Shown here in pieces: positions 54,201 through 62,267 of a DNA stretch of 64,000 bases (within the stretch, counting starts at the first letter, position 1; each line of letters starts with the position of its first letter). This DNA is from Chitinophaga sp. H8 (GTDB lineage: Bacteria; Bacteroidota; Bacteroidia; Chitinophagales; Chitinophagaceae), in the NCBI RefSeq assembly GCF_040567655.1, contig NZ_JBEXAC010000002.1:124001-188000 (forward strand). Reading direction: 5' to 3'. The translations under genes and the position numbers were made by a program. The notes under the pieces were generated by a model. The model saw only the letters and a list, made by a program, of their open reading frames with translations, searched no databases and had not been told where the DNA came from.

Positions 54201-57200
54201 CCAAGGCACATTTATTTGCTGTTGTGTGGCATACACGCGGTTGTCTTTCACAAAAACAAAGTTTACAGACAATCCGCCGCGGTCTGTTTCGCTGACCTTA
54301 TAAGGTATATCCTTTACCGCAGCAGATAAATCCAGGAAAGACACGGTTTCTTTTTTATCCTGCTGCTGGATGGTTTGTATCACATGCAGCTCCCTGGCAG
54401 TAGTACCCAGCATCATGTTGATCTTATCGCCTGGCGCATATGCTTTGGGTTCATCATACTGCCATAGATAAGCAGGGTAAGATAATTTACCGGCATTGGC
54501 ATCTACCAGCTCAAACACCTTCTTCTGCTGTACCGTTTCCCCAAATTTATCTTTGGTAGTTACTTCCAGTTCATACATTCCCGGTGTCAGTTTTTGTTTA
54601 CCAGCAGCCACATTACCACTTTCAGTAGTAGTGGCACTTTGCTGCCATACAGCTGCTTTACGCTGCCAGTGTTCCGGATCGCTTTCATTTTTATAAACAT
54701 CCAGTGGGAATGCTTTTACGTATTCCTCCTGCGACATAACAAACTGATCCGGTTCTTCCCAATAACGGGCGCGGATCAAACGATACGGAGCCTGCAATGG
54801 TTTCACCTGCATACTTACAGTAGCAGGTTCAAATACACCATTCAGATTTTGTGTAATAATGTGCAGGGAATCCAGTTCTTTGGCCTGCACTCTTTCCGGG
54901 AGATTAATGGTAAGCTGCAGGGCCTGATAGCCGGCAGATACATTTTGTGTGCCACTCTGATTTTCGCCGTTCAGATCTGTTACATCTGCATATACGGTAT
55001 AGGTAAATACCGGCTTCATATCAGCACTTATCTTATTATCCGGCAATGCAGGAAAGGTAACAGTGAAAGCACCATTCGCATCTGTTTTGATTTCTCCCTG
55101 TGTTATTTCACGTGCAGAAAAATAAGGCATTCCTTTACCACGGAACAACCAGAAATAAGGGAAACGGGCCTGGCGCTGTACGCGGTATTTTACTTTAGCG
55201 CCATCTATATTACTACCGGCATAGGCCAGTGCTTTACCAGTTACAGTGATGCTGTCGCCTACCCGGTAAGTGCCTTTTACGGGTTCAAACTCCACATAGA
55301 ATTTCGGACGTTTGTATTCTTCTACAGAGAAATATCCTTGCCCGCTTTCTGCGGCATCTTCCAGTCGGAACATGCCGTTCATACGGCCCTGTGGTAATAC
55401 AAACTTGCCTGAATAAGCACCATATTCATTGGTTTGTACTTTCATAGAGTCCACTACGGTACCGTTATTGTCGTATAAGAACAAGGTAGTTTTATAATCA
55501 GCCCTTACCTGTTGCGCATGATTATTACCTGATTTTTCAATTACAATACCTTTAAAGTAGAGGGTTTGTCCAGGGCGGTAAATAGCGCGGTCTGTAAACA
55601 GGAAGGTACGTGGTTTAGCCTTTGGTTCGGGCTGCTCCTGGTTTACATACAGGTAATTGTAGTTATCCAGGTACAGCACGTCTTCCTTGTTGATCCATTC
55701 CAGCCGGGCATTCACACTACGTTTCACCGGCAATAAACTTACGCCGCCTTGTTTGTTGGTCACCACCGTTTGCAGCAGCGTACGCTTGCCATAATCATCA
55801 TCACTGGTCCATACCTTTAAGGTAACACCTGCTAATGGCTTACCCGTTTGCCGGTCCAGCGCATAATAATCGTTCCCTTTATTAATGTAGCTGATGGCAG
55901 ACACATGTACAAACTGTGCTGCCAGCGGATTGTTTTCTAAAGCAAAATTGGGTGATACACTGGCCAGGATAACATACTGCCCTAACGGCAACGCATCTAT
56001 TTTAATCTCTGCCCGGTGGCTCATATAGTCTTTGGGATCAGTAAGCGTTTGCTCCCAGGACTTTTGTGGTGTACGGTCACGCAATAGTTTCCAGTAACTG
56101 CTCCGGTTGTCCCGATAATCATTTTTAGCCGTACGCAATGCACTGCGGAATGCTTCATCGATCTGTATTACGCGTAGATACAGTTTATTAATGTTCTTGT
56201 AGGTAACGAGTGTACGGAAAGGCGTCCCTGGCAGGTTTACCTGTTCTGTTTTCAGTGCCAGCTGTTTATACTGGATATTGGTCAGCAATTCTTCGCATTG
56301 TACTGCACCCCGCGATGTAGGCGCCTTCCTGATGGCCTGTTCGCACAGTGCTTTTGCCCTGGCTACCCAGTTTTCACTTTTAGTATTGGCGGTACCGTTT
56401 TCTTGTTGTTGTACACCTTGCTGCCAGTAGCTTTGTGCCAGGAGGTACATCACACCGGCTACTCCCGCTTCTCCCTCATAGGTTTGCTGCTGCTGTTCCA
56501 ATGCCTTTATATACAGCTCTTCTTTATCGGGCATGATGCCTACCTGGTTCATGTAGCCCACTCTCTCCATGTCCACATCGAGCAGTGCGGCTTTATTCTT
56601 TTCATGAAAGCGCAGTAATTCCTGGAGCAGGAGGAGCGCTTTGTATTGCAGGGAGGTGGAGTCTGTGGTAGTAAAAGTATGTTTCGCAAAAACTGTTGCC
56701 GGTGCAAACGCGGTGGCATCCGCCAGTTCAAACTGATTGGCCGGGTTATTAATATTGCTTTCACCGGATTTGTACCAGTCTAATGCCCGGTGAGCCAGCA
56801 GATCATACAAGGTGGGTCTTAACTGCCGGGAGTTGGCACCTTCCTGTATGATGGCATCATACTTACTGATGGCCGTATTTTGCAATTCACTTACATTGGA
56901 TAACGACGCTTCATATGCCGTGCTGATCTCTTGTTGCAAACGAGGCAGGCTCCAGGTGGTAATATCTGTACCAGCATCATCTGCTACTGCTGTACGGTTA
57001 TACAATTTATACCGGTTGCCATTCAGATAACGTTGCATCAGCTCTGCCTTCATACTTTGCAGAATGGCTTTAGAGGGGCCACTTGCCATGTTTATCTGTT
57101 TATCCATCTCCTGCAGGTTTTGCAGGGTGGCGCTATCTTCAGTAACATCCCGGTATTTTAGCTGATAAATCAGTGCTTTGAGCTGTTGGGCAGCCTGTTT

Positions 57201-57374
57201 ATCTTTTACTGCGCTGGTGTAAATACTATTTACGATCTCCAGGGCCGACTTGGGCAAGCCTTCCTCCTCCAGGGCAGCCACTTTCTTCCATTGTGCGTCA
57301 TACTTGCTTTGAGCCATAACAGATGTTGTGCTGATGATTAAAATAAGGGTGAGTATGCTTATAAAATAGCGCAT
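51294..57374 (-). CDS. Alpha-2-macroglobulin family protein with thioester and SusC-like TonB-box motif
   Basis: This protein has 2026 residues with a signal peptide (ends SVMAQ, residue 22). The N-terminal ~370 residues are helical. MG2-type domains start at TDRAIYRPGQT (about 590). The A2M central domain has FQETAFFFPDLRTDKDGNI (about 1250). The thioester motif is C1484-A-E-Q1487 in YPYQCAEQVFNRFY, followed by the alpha-toroid domain. Bacterial A2Ms trap attacking proteases in the periplasm. Residues 1193-1211 (EVEVVGYAVQKKSNITGSV) closely resemble the TonB-box/plug start of SusC proteins, which is unexpected here. There is no pbpC partner nearby, so this is not the E. coli yfhM type. Monocistronic. 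Confidence 0.94.
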   Translation of the reverse strand: MRYFISILTLILIISTTSVMAQSKYDAQWKKVAALEEEGLPKSALEIVNSIYTSAVKDKQAAQQLKALIYQLKYRDVTEDSATLQNLQEMDKQINMASGPSKAILQSMKAELMQRYLNGNRYKLYNRTAVADDAGTDITTWSLPRLQQEISTAYEASLSNVSELQNTAISKYDAIIQEGANSRQLRPTLYDLLAHRALDWYKSGESNINNPANQFELADATAFAPATVFAKHTFTTTDSTSLQYKALLLLQELLRFHEKNKAALLDVDMERVGYMNQVGIMPDKEELYIKALEQQQQTYEGEAGVAGVMYLLAQSYWQQGVQQQENGTANTKSENWVARAKALCEQAIRKAPTSRGAVQCEELLTNIQYKQLALKTEQVNLPGTPFRTLVTYKNINKLYLRVIQIDEAFRSALRTAKNDYRDNRSSYWKLLRDRTPQKSWEQTLTDPKDYMSHRAEIKIDALPLGQYVILASVSPNFALENNPLAAQFVHVSAISYINKGNDYYALDRQTGKPLAGVTLKVWTSDDDYGKRTLLQTVVTNKQGGVSLLPVKRSVNARLEWINKEDVLYLDNYNYLYVNQEQPEPKAKPRTFLFTDRAIYRPGQTLYFKGIVIEKSGNNHAQQVRADYKTTLFLYDNNGTVVDSMKVQTNEYGAYSGKFVLPQGRMNGMFRLEDAAESGQGYFSVEEYKRPKFYVEFEPVKGTYRVGDSITVTGKALAYAGSNIDGAKVKYRVQRQARFPYFWLFRGKGMPYFSAREITQGEIKTDANGAFTVTFPALPDNKISADMKPVFTYTVYADVTDLNGENQSGTQNVSAGYQALQLTINLPERVQAKELDSLHIITQNLNGVFEPATVSMQVKPLQAPYRLIRARYWEEPDQFVMSQEEYVKAFPLDVYKNESDPEHWQRKAAVWQQSATTTESGNVAAGKQKLTPGMYELEVTTKDKFGETVQQKKVFELVDANAGKLSYPAYLWQYDEPKAYAPGDKINMMLGTTARELHVIQTIQQQDKKETVSFLDLSAAVKDIPYKVSETDRGGLSVNFVFVKDNRVYATQQQINVPWDNKTLDIKIAAHRDKLLPGEKEKWSLQIKGYKGTKVAAEMLGGMYDASLDAFRSHSWNLQGLYPSFYGNGNWEGHNNFYAADAEIRYNGKASSRTATPFSYDALNWFGWTGNGPVRIMLRGNRAPAGTDKNRMKEVEVVGYAVQKKSNITGSVTTIADEALVAAPAPQAATAEAKDAGSAGGAAPAMENIAPRKNFQETAFFFPDLRTDKDGNISFEFTVPEALTRWKFLSLAHTKDMSVGSTETSIVTQKPLMVLPNAPRFLREGDNMEFSAKITNLADSTLIGQARLELLDAATMQPVDGWFRNMFPVQHFTAQKGQSTSVSFPLQIPNDFQSALLYRIVAQAGNFSDGEENALPVLTNSMMVTETMPLAVRGDGTHTFKMEKLLHSDTSQTLRQHGVTVEFTSKPVWYAVQALPYLMEYPYQCAEQVFNRFYANTLAAHIVAVTPGIKAVFEKWKTTDTAALISNLAKNEELKSVLLQETPWVMAAKKESEQKQRLSLLFNLQRMQSEGKAAMQQLKDKQLPSGAFPWFTGMWEDRYITQYIVAGVGRLLQLNATDEVDMEMVDKAMAYLDTQLDKDYYNLLHRDKVDMKAQQISQIQIHYLYMRSLFKNRSIPQKIKPAYDYFMSQAARYWVTQDKYAQGMIALALYRAGDKITSAGILKSLKENAIQSPEMGMYWKSNTAGYFWYQAPIEIQSLMVEVFNTLSDDKDAVSDLKTWLLKNKQTNSWHTTKATADACYAMLLGSQQWLAAEPEVSITLGSETISSTTEKAEAGTGYFKKSFDAKAVKPAMGDIKVSMKKSEGQPAWGAVYWQYFEQLDKITAAKTPLVLEKQLFIERNTEKGPVLTKITDGNQLRVGDKVKVQIVLRSDRPMEYVHLKDMRAACFEPTNVISASKWQNGLSYYESTKDASTNFFFSYLPKGTYVFEYTLFVTHLGNFSNGISTVQCMYAPEFSAHSEGIRVKVTE

Positions 57375-57493
57375 GGGTAAACTGATTTTATATAAAAGTT
57401 AGTTGCATTAGCAACATGATGCGGGCAACCCGCCGGTTTCCATAAAGCGGGGAAAAAAATACTGCAGGCGGGGTAGCGGTAATAATAATTATA

Positions 57494-58258
57494 CTAGTCC
57501 CATATCCCATTGGATGCGGTTAATATGATCGGTTCCTTATCAGTTACTACAATGGTATGTTCATGTTGTGCTACAAAGCTGCCATCTGCAGTAGAGAGTG
57601 TCCAGCCATCACCGGTATCAATCGCATAGTTAGCCCTGGTGGAGATAAATGTTTCCACGGCCACTACGGCATTTTTCTGGAACTTGCCCCGGTTAAACCG
57701 GTCATAAAAACAGGGAATCCCATGCGGCGGTTCGTGCAGGCTTCTGCCTATGCCATGCCCCAGCAGGTTTTTTATTACGGTAAAGCCATCTTTCTGGGCG
57801 GATTTGGCAATGGTACGGCCTACTTCTGCAATCTTTACCCCATGCCGTATTTGTTGCAGCGCTTTACGCAAGGCATTTTTGGAGCTTTCTACCAAAGGGT
57901 TCAGGTGTTGAAAATCCTGTCCCAGTACAAATGATCCGCCATTGTCGGCAAAAAAGCCATTCAGTTCAGCAGAAACATCAATATTGACCAGGTCACCTTC
58001 CTGCAAAATGATATGGGCAGCGGGGATACCATGCGCTACGGCATGATTTACGCTGATACAGGCACATCCCGGAAAACCGTAACTGATCTTTGGGGCAGGA
58101 CGGGCGCCAAAAGCATCCAGTATGGCTGCACCAAATTCGTCCAGTTCCAGGGTACTCATGCCGGGTTTTGCATATTCCCGCATGGCTTTGAGGGTTTTTC
58201 CTACGGCTTCGCTGGCCTGCATCATTCCTGTTAAGTCGTCGTTAGAGGCTATAGACAT
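57494..58258 (-). CDS. map: Methionine aminopeptidase, type I
   Basis: This 254-residue metalloenzyme removes the N-terminal Met from nascent proteins. Metal ligands are visible in GDLVNIDVSAELNGFFADNGGSF (two Asp), LLGHGIGRSLHEPP (His), VAVETFIST (Glu) and AQHEHTIVVT (Glu). The usual VNEVVCHGIP block reads VNHAVAHGIP, so the residue before the substrate His is changed. The gene stands alone, outside any ribosomal protein cluster, so it may be a second Map paralogue. It is followed within 120 bp by the A2M gene on the same strand. Confidence 0.93.
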   Translation of the reverse strand: MSIASNDDLTGMMQASEAVGKTLKAMREYAKPGMSTLELDEFGAAILDAFGARPAPKISYGFPGCACISVNHAVAHGIPAAHIILQEGDLVNIDVSAELNGFFADNGGSFVLGQDFQHLNPLVESSKNALRKALQQIRHGVKIAEVGRTIAKSAQKDGFTVIKNLLGHGIGRSLHEPPHGIPCFYDRFNRGKFQKNAVVAVETFISTRANYAIDTGDGWTLSTADGSFVAQHEHTIVVTDKEPIILTASNGIWD

Positions 58259-58344
58259 CTAGGTTAATTTTTGGAGGTGTTATTAAATTTAAGCATAAAA
58301 CAGGAAATACAGGGGTCCTGCCATCCTGCTGGTTTGTTTAAAAC

Positions 58345-58380
58345 AAAAATCCTTCCAGCCTGTGCGCCAGAAGGATTTTT
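58345..58380 (-). terminator. Terminator of sucD
   Basis: AAAAATCCTTC (58345-58355) pairs with GAAGGATTTTT (58370-58380), an 11-bp perfect stem ending in T residues. Confidence 0.9.
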
Positions 58381-58402
58381 AATATAAAAATATTGACCGT
58401 AA

Positions 58403-59290
58403 TTAAGCAAGCGCACCGGCTTTACTTAATACTTCTGCCATTGTTTTTCCGATGTTGGCAGGGCTTTCTACCACATGTACACCACATGCTGCCAGTATTT
58501 TCATCTTAGCAGCAGCAGTATCGTCTGCACCACCAATGATGGCACCTGCGTGGCCCATACGACGACCCGGAGGGGCAGTCTGACCAGCAATAAAGCCTAC
58601 TACCGGTTTGGTAGCATTTTCCCTGATCCATTCTGCTGCTTCTGCTTCCATGCTACCACCAATTTCACCGATCATGATGATACCATCCGTTTCCGGATCG
58701 TTCATCAGCAGTTCTACGGCTTCTTTGGTAGGTGTACCGATGATAGGATCTCCACCAATACCAATAGCGGTAGAAACACCTAAACCAGCTTTAACTACCT
58801 GGTCTGCAGCTTCATATGTTAAAGTACCGGATTTGGATACGATACCGATACGGCCTTTCTTGAAGATAAAGCCAGGCATGATACCTACTTTAGCTTCTTC
58901 TGCGGTGATCACACCAGGGCAGTTAGGCCCGATCAGGCGGGTAGTTTTTCCCATCAGGAAATTCTTCGCCTTTACCATATCCTGTACAGGAATACCTTCT
59001 GTAATACAAACTACCAAAGCAACACCAGCTTCAGCAGCTTCCATAATAGCATCTGCAGCAAATGCCGGTGGTACAAAAATGATAGATACATCTGCTCCGG
59101 TAGCTTTTACCGCATCGTCTACTGTATTGAATACAGGACGCTCCAAATGCGTGCTGCCGCCTTTGCCAGGGGTAACACCGCCTACCACCTGTGTGCCATA
59201 CTCAATCATCTGTGTAGCATGGAATGTACCTTCTGTACCGGTAAATCCCTGAACAATCACTTTGCTATGCTTATTAACTAAAACACTCAT
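58403..59290 (-). CDS. sucD: Succinyl-CoA synthetase subunit alpha
   Basis: This protein has 295 residues. With SucC it makes ATP or GTP and succinate from succinyl-CoA in the TCA cycle. It has the CoA-binding N-terminus ([23 protein letters not shown]), [11 protein letters not shown], and the phosphohistidine loop [12 protein letters not shown]. The length is normal. sucC is not adjacent. It has a candidate TATTTTTG box (59352-59359, minus) and its own terminator. Confidence 0.97.
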   Translation of the reverse strand: MSVLVNKHSKVIVQGFTGTEGTFHATQMIEYGTQVVGGVTPGKGGSTHLERPVFNTVDDAVKATGADVSIIFVPPAFAADAIMEAAEAGVALVVCITEGIPVQDMVKAKNFLMGKTTRLIGPNCPGVITAEEAKVGIMPGFIFKKGRIGIVSKSGTLTYEAADQVVKAGLGVSTAIGIGGDPIIGTPTKEAVELLMNDPETDGIIMIGEIGGSMEAEAAEWIRENATKPVVGFIAGQTAPPGRRMGHAGAIIGGADDTAAAKMKILAACGVHVVESPANIGKTMAEVLSKAGALA

Positions 59291-59351
59291 CGCGCTTGGT
59301 TTATTGGTTTATTTATTATGTATTTCCTACTTCTTTTGCCTTTTGGAGGGG

Positions 59352-59359
59352 CAAAAATA
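59352..59359 (-). promoter_or_regulatory. Candidate -7 box of sucD
   Basis: It reads TATTTTTG on the minus strand, 61 bp before the start. Confidence 0.35.
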
Positions 59360-59426
59360 AAGCATAAATCCGTTACTTGTAGATAGTTAATTGTTAATTC
59401 TTATATGACAACCTGCTGATGGCCCG

Positions 59427-60233
59427 TTATTCGCCCTTCTTCAGCTTATCTTTCCAGCTATTGTCCTGGAACATTTCCATCTGCCGCATTTCTTTGGCAT
59501 CCCGGAGAAATTCTGATGCAAAGATAAAGTCATTCAGCTTCTGATCCTTGCTAAATACGATTTCCTTATTGCTGCCTTCCCATTGCTTTACTCCCTGATA
59601 CATATAGATGATATGATCACCGCTTTCCATCACGGTATTCATATCATGGGTGTTGATCACAGTAGTAATATTGTATTCCACCGTCAGTTCCTTGATCAGC
59701 TTATCTATCAGCAGGGAAGTCTGGGGGTCCAGCCCTGAGTTGGGTTCATCACAAAACAGGTATTTGGGATTGAGTACGATAGCACGGGCAATACCTACCC
59801 GTTTTTTCATCCCACCACTTATTTCAGCAGGAAATTTCCTGGCGGCATCTGTCAGGTTTACCCTGTCCAGACATTCCTGTACCCTTTTTTTCTTATCGCG
59901 CAGATTGCCGGTACCGAACATATCCAGCGGAAACATCACATTCTGCTCTACCGTCATACTGTCAAACAGGGCCGATCCCTGGAACAGCATCCCTATTTTC
60001 TGGCGGATGATCATTTTTTCCCGAATATCCATACCGGTAAAATCTTCCTGATCATACAGGATCTTACCACTATTTACATCCATCAGCCCCACAATACATT
60101 TCATCATCACTGTTTTTCCACTACCACTGGAGCCAATGATCAGGTTTACCTTACCGGATTCCATCACTGCCGATACGCCCTTCAATATCTCCTTATCCCC
60201 AAAGCTTTTTCTTATGTCTTGCAGTTCAATCAT
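59427..60233 (-). CDS. mlaF: MlaF-like ABC transporter ATPase
   Basis: This 268-residue ATPase belongs to an MCE-type lipid transporter. Walker A is GSSGSGKT (about residues 34-41), the signature is SGGMKKRVGIARAI, Walker B is YLFCDEPNSGLD, and the switch is INTHDM. The form ISGGMKKRV is typical of MlaF/Mkl. It lies 14 bp after the permease gene. The C-terminal ~40 residues continue past the core, as in other MlaF proteins. With MlaE it powers phospholipid traffic between membranes. No MCE (MlaD) gene lies downstream, where sucD follows. Confidence 0.92.
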   Translation of the reverse strand: MIELQDIRKSFGDKEILKGVSAVMESGKVNLIIGSSGSGKTVMMKCIVGLMDVNSGKILYDQEDFTGMDIREKMIIRQKIGMLFQGSALFDSMTVEQNVMFPLDMFGTGNLRDKKKRVQECLDRVNLTDAARKFPAEISGGMKKRVGIARAIVLNPKYLFCDEPNSGLDPQTSLLIDKLIKELTVEYNITTVINTHDMNTVMESGDHIIYMYQGVKQWEGSNKEIVFSKDQKLNDFIFASEFLRDAKEMRQMEMFQDNSWKDKLKKGE

Positions 60234-60247
60234 ATTTTGAATTTATC

Positions 60248-60991
60248 CTACAACAATATTGCAGATAATGCGTAATCGGCAAATAATATTAATATACAGC
60301 TCACCACTACCGCTTTGGTACTGGCTTTACCTATTTCCAGGGCGCCCCCCTCCACATTATAACCGTAATAGGCAGATATGCTGGAGATAATAAACGCAAA
60401 CGTATAGGATTTACACATGGCAAATACCACATTAAAGGCCCGGAAATCCTGTCGCAACCCTTGCAGGAACTGATCTTCCGAAATAATGCCTGCCAGTACC
60501 CCTGCTTCCTTACCTCCCCAGATCCCTAAAAACCCGGCAATGGCTACCAGTACTGGTATCATCAGCAACGCGGCCAGTATTTTAGGCATTACCAGGTAGC
60601 CCTTGGTGTTGATCCCCATAATCTCCAGGGCATCTATCTGCTCGGAAATACGCATATTTCCCAGCTCAGAAGCTATTTTGGAGCCAATTACCCCGGCCAG
60701 TACAATACAGGTAAGTGTAGGAGCAAACTCCAGGATAATGGTATCCCTTACGATCTGGGCAATCGTGCTTTTAGGAATGATGGGACTTACCAGCTGGTAA
60801 GCGGTTTGCAGGGTAGTAACCCCTCCCATAAACAGGGAAATGATAAATACTATACCAAATGAACCTACGCCAATATCTACGCATTGCTGCATAAACTGCT
60901 TCCAGTACATCCGCATATTTTCCGGGCGGGAAAACATGCCTTTCAGCATCAATATAAAATTTCCAAAATGATAGAAGAATTTGAACTCCAT
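60248..60991 (-). CDS. mlaE: MlaE/YrbE-like ABC transporter permease
   Basis: This permease has 247 residues with about five helices. Family features include GVTTLQTAYQL, the conserved GSKIASELGNMRISEQIDALEIMGI (the coupling helix that contacts MlaF), and a C-terminal ALEIGKASTKAVVVSCILILFADY. It starts right next to a TATCTTTG box (60999-61006, minus strand) that would give a leaderless message. It pairs with mlaF. The gene upstream on the same strand (kinase-like, 70 bp away) may share regulation. Confidence 0.93.
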   Translation of the reverse strand: MEFKFFYHFGNFILMLKGMFSRPENMRMYWKQFMQQCVDIGVGSFGIVFIISLFMGGVTTLQTAYQLVSPIIPKSTIAQIVRDTIILEFAPTLTCIVLAGVIGSKIASELGNMRISEQIDALEIMGINTKGYLVMPKILAALLMIPVLVAIAGFLGIWGGKEAGVLAGIISEDQFLQGLRQDFRAFNVVFAMCKSYTFAFIISSISAYYGYNVEGGALEIGKASTKAVVVSCILILFADYALSAILL

Positions 60992-60998
60992 AGCTGAC

Positions 60999-61006
60999 CA
61001 AAGATA
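60999..61006 (-). promoter_or_regulatory. Candidate -7 box of mlaE-mlaF
   Basis: It reads TATCTTTG on the minus strand, ending 7 bp from the mlaE ATG. The start site would fall at or next to the codon. Confidence 0.4.
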
Positions 61007-61061
61007 GGAAATAGTCGATAGTACGTCGTTTATAGTTCAAGGTTTTTTGTGATGCCAACCC

Positions 61062-62093
61062 CTACCGCCTGCTTTTTACCAATAACTGCTTCAGGCAGCG
61101 CTCGATAATTTCGCCCATGGTTTTGCAACGGGCATAGGCCGGATCGTCGTAGTACTGTGCCAGTTCTTCGCCCAGCTGCTTGATTTTTTCGGGCAGGGAT
61201 ACCCGGTCTACCATAATCACATCTCTCAGGTCCTTGATCCGGTGACGCTGGGCTTTGATACGCCGGGCTATTACTGCCCGCTCCTCCTGCTGGTACTGCT
61301 TTACCACCTCCGCATTCAGGTGCTTGATAGCCAGTTCCACAAACACCCTGTTTTCTTTAAAATACTGGGGCATATAAAGCGTGCGCTTCCCTTCATAAAA
61401 CTGCTGGTCAAAATCAATGGCCCGGATGCGGAATTGCACATCATCAAAATCCGGGGTGATGTCAATCACAAAGTTATAGGAGCGCATATCTCCCAGTAGC
61501 CGTACAAAACACCGCTCATTGAACTTTACAAACTCTTTGGCTATACGTTTGGGGTTAAAATCAAGGCGGTCCAGGTAATGCAGGATAAACTGATCGCCCG
61601 GTACACCGGCAATATGCTCTTCTACCAGGGTATTCCCATCTACCAGGAAATTGATCCAGTAGGGCGACAGGATATGTTCCAGCTCCAGCCCGTATATACG
61701 GGAAGCATCGGCTATCTTGATATAAAAATAGTCGTATACCTCATTATAGTTATTGACGATCTTGATACGGAAAGGATGGGAATTGCCAAAGGTGCAGTAA
61801 TCGATCCGCTCTATATGCAGGTGTTCTTCTGCGGCCTGGTCTCCTCCGGCTTTCAGGTTGGAATAAATCCGTTTCAACCCTGCGTGAATAGGTCTCATCA
61901 TGCTTTGCGGGTAAAATACCGTTTCCCACAGCGTATCTTTTCCTTCCTTATCATACACCGAAATACTGTGATCGTAATACCGCAGTTCCTCATAAGATAC
62001 CGGCAGGCTCACCTCCCTTTCATACAGCTTCAGGTAATTCCTGAAAGCAGGATTAAGGGGGAAGAAGATTTTTTTCCGTGAAATGCTTTGCAT
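61062..62093 (-). CDS. Divergent protein-kinase-fold protein, unknown
   Basis: This protein has 343 residues and belongs to no family I can name. The kinase-like layout is nevertheless readable: strand DYFYIKIAD with a candidate ATP-binding Lys (about 126), helix GLELEHIL with a candidate Glu, a hinge-like VEEHIAGVPG, a catalytic-loop match LLGDMRSYNFV with D202 and N207 (spacing as in HGDxxxxN of APH/choline kinases), and AIDFDQQF with D227/D229 in the DFG position. The C-terminal ~90 residues are a charged helical tail. There is no signal peptide. It may phosphorylate a small molecule, lipid or protein. It lies 70 bp upstream of mlaEF. Confidence 0.6.
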   Translation of the reverse strand: MQSISRKKIFFPLNPAFRNYLKLYEREVSLPVSYEELRYYDHSISVYDKEGKDTLWETVFYPQSMMRPIHAGLKRIYSNLKAGGDQAAEEHLHIERIDYCTFGNSHPFRIKIVNNYNEVYDYFYIKIADASRIYGLELEHILSPYWINFLVDGNTLVEEHIAGVPGDQFILHYLDRLDFNPKRIAKEFVKFNERCFVRLLGDMRSYNFVIDITPDFDDVQFRIRAIDFDQQFYEGKRTLYMPQYFKENRVFVELAIKHLNAEVVKQYQQEERAVIARRIKAQRHRIKDLRDVIMVDRVSLPEKIKQLGEELAQYYDDPAYARCKTMGEIIERCLKQLLVKSRR

Positions 62094-62188
62094 GTGCTGA
62101 TGACTACTGACGCAAGTTGCTGGTTAAATAATGAAAGTAAAATTATAGCACTTTATTGTATTGTGGATGATTTGCGAAAAAGTCTTAC

Positions 62189-62225
62189 AAAAAAGGAGGC
62201 CTCCTTTCAGAGCCTCCCCTTTTTC
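62189..62225 (-). terminator. Terminator of the malic enzyme gene
   Basis: A GGAGGC-type stem with GCCTCC (about 62195-62217) is flanked on the minus strand by a TTTTTT tract, downstream of the malic enzyme stop. Confidence 0.82.
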
Positions 62226-62267
62226 AATCAGCTATTTCATCATCTGCTAAAAATGTATAGCGTCTGG

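Noticed and set aside
54594..55397. 267-codon open frame on the plus strand inside the A2M gene
   Set aside because: It is fully antisense to a well-supported A2M coding region, and its translation has no recognisable domain or signal. Long shadows are expected in a 6-kb gene.
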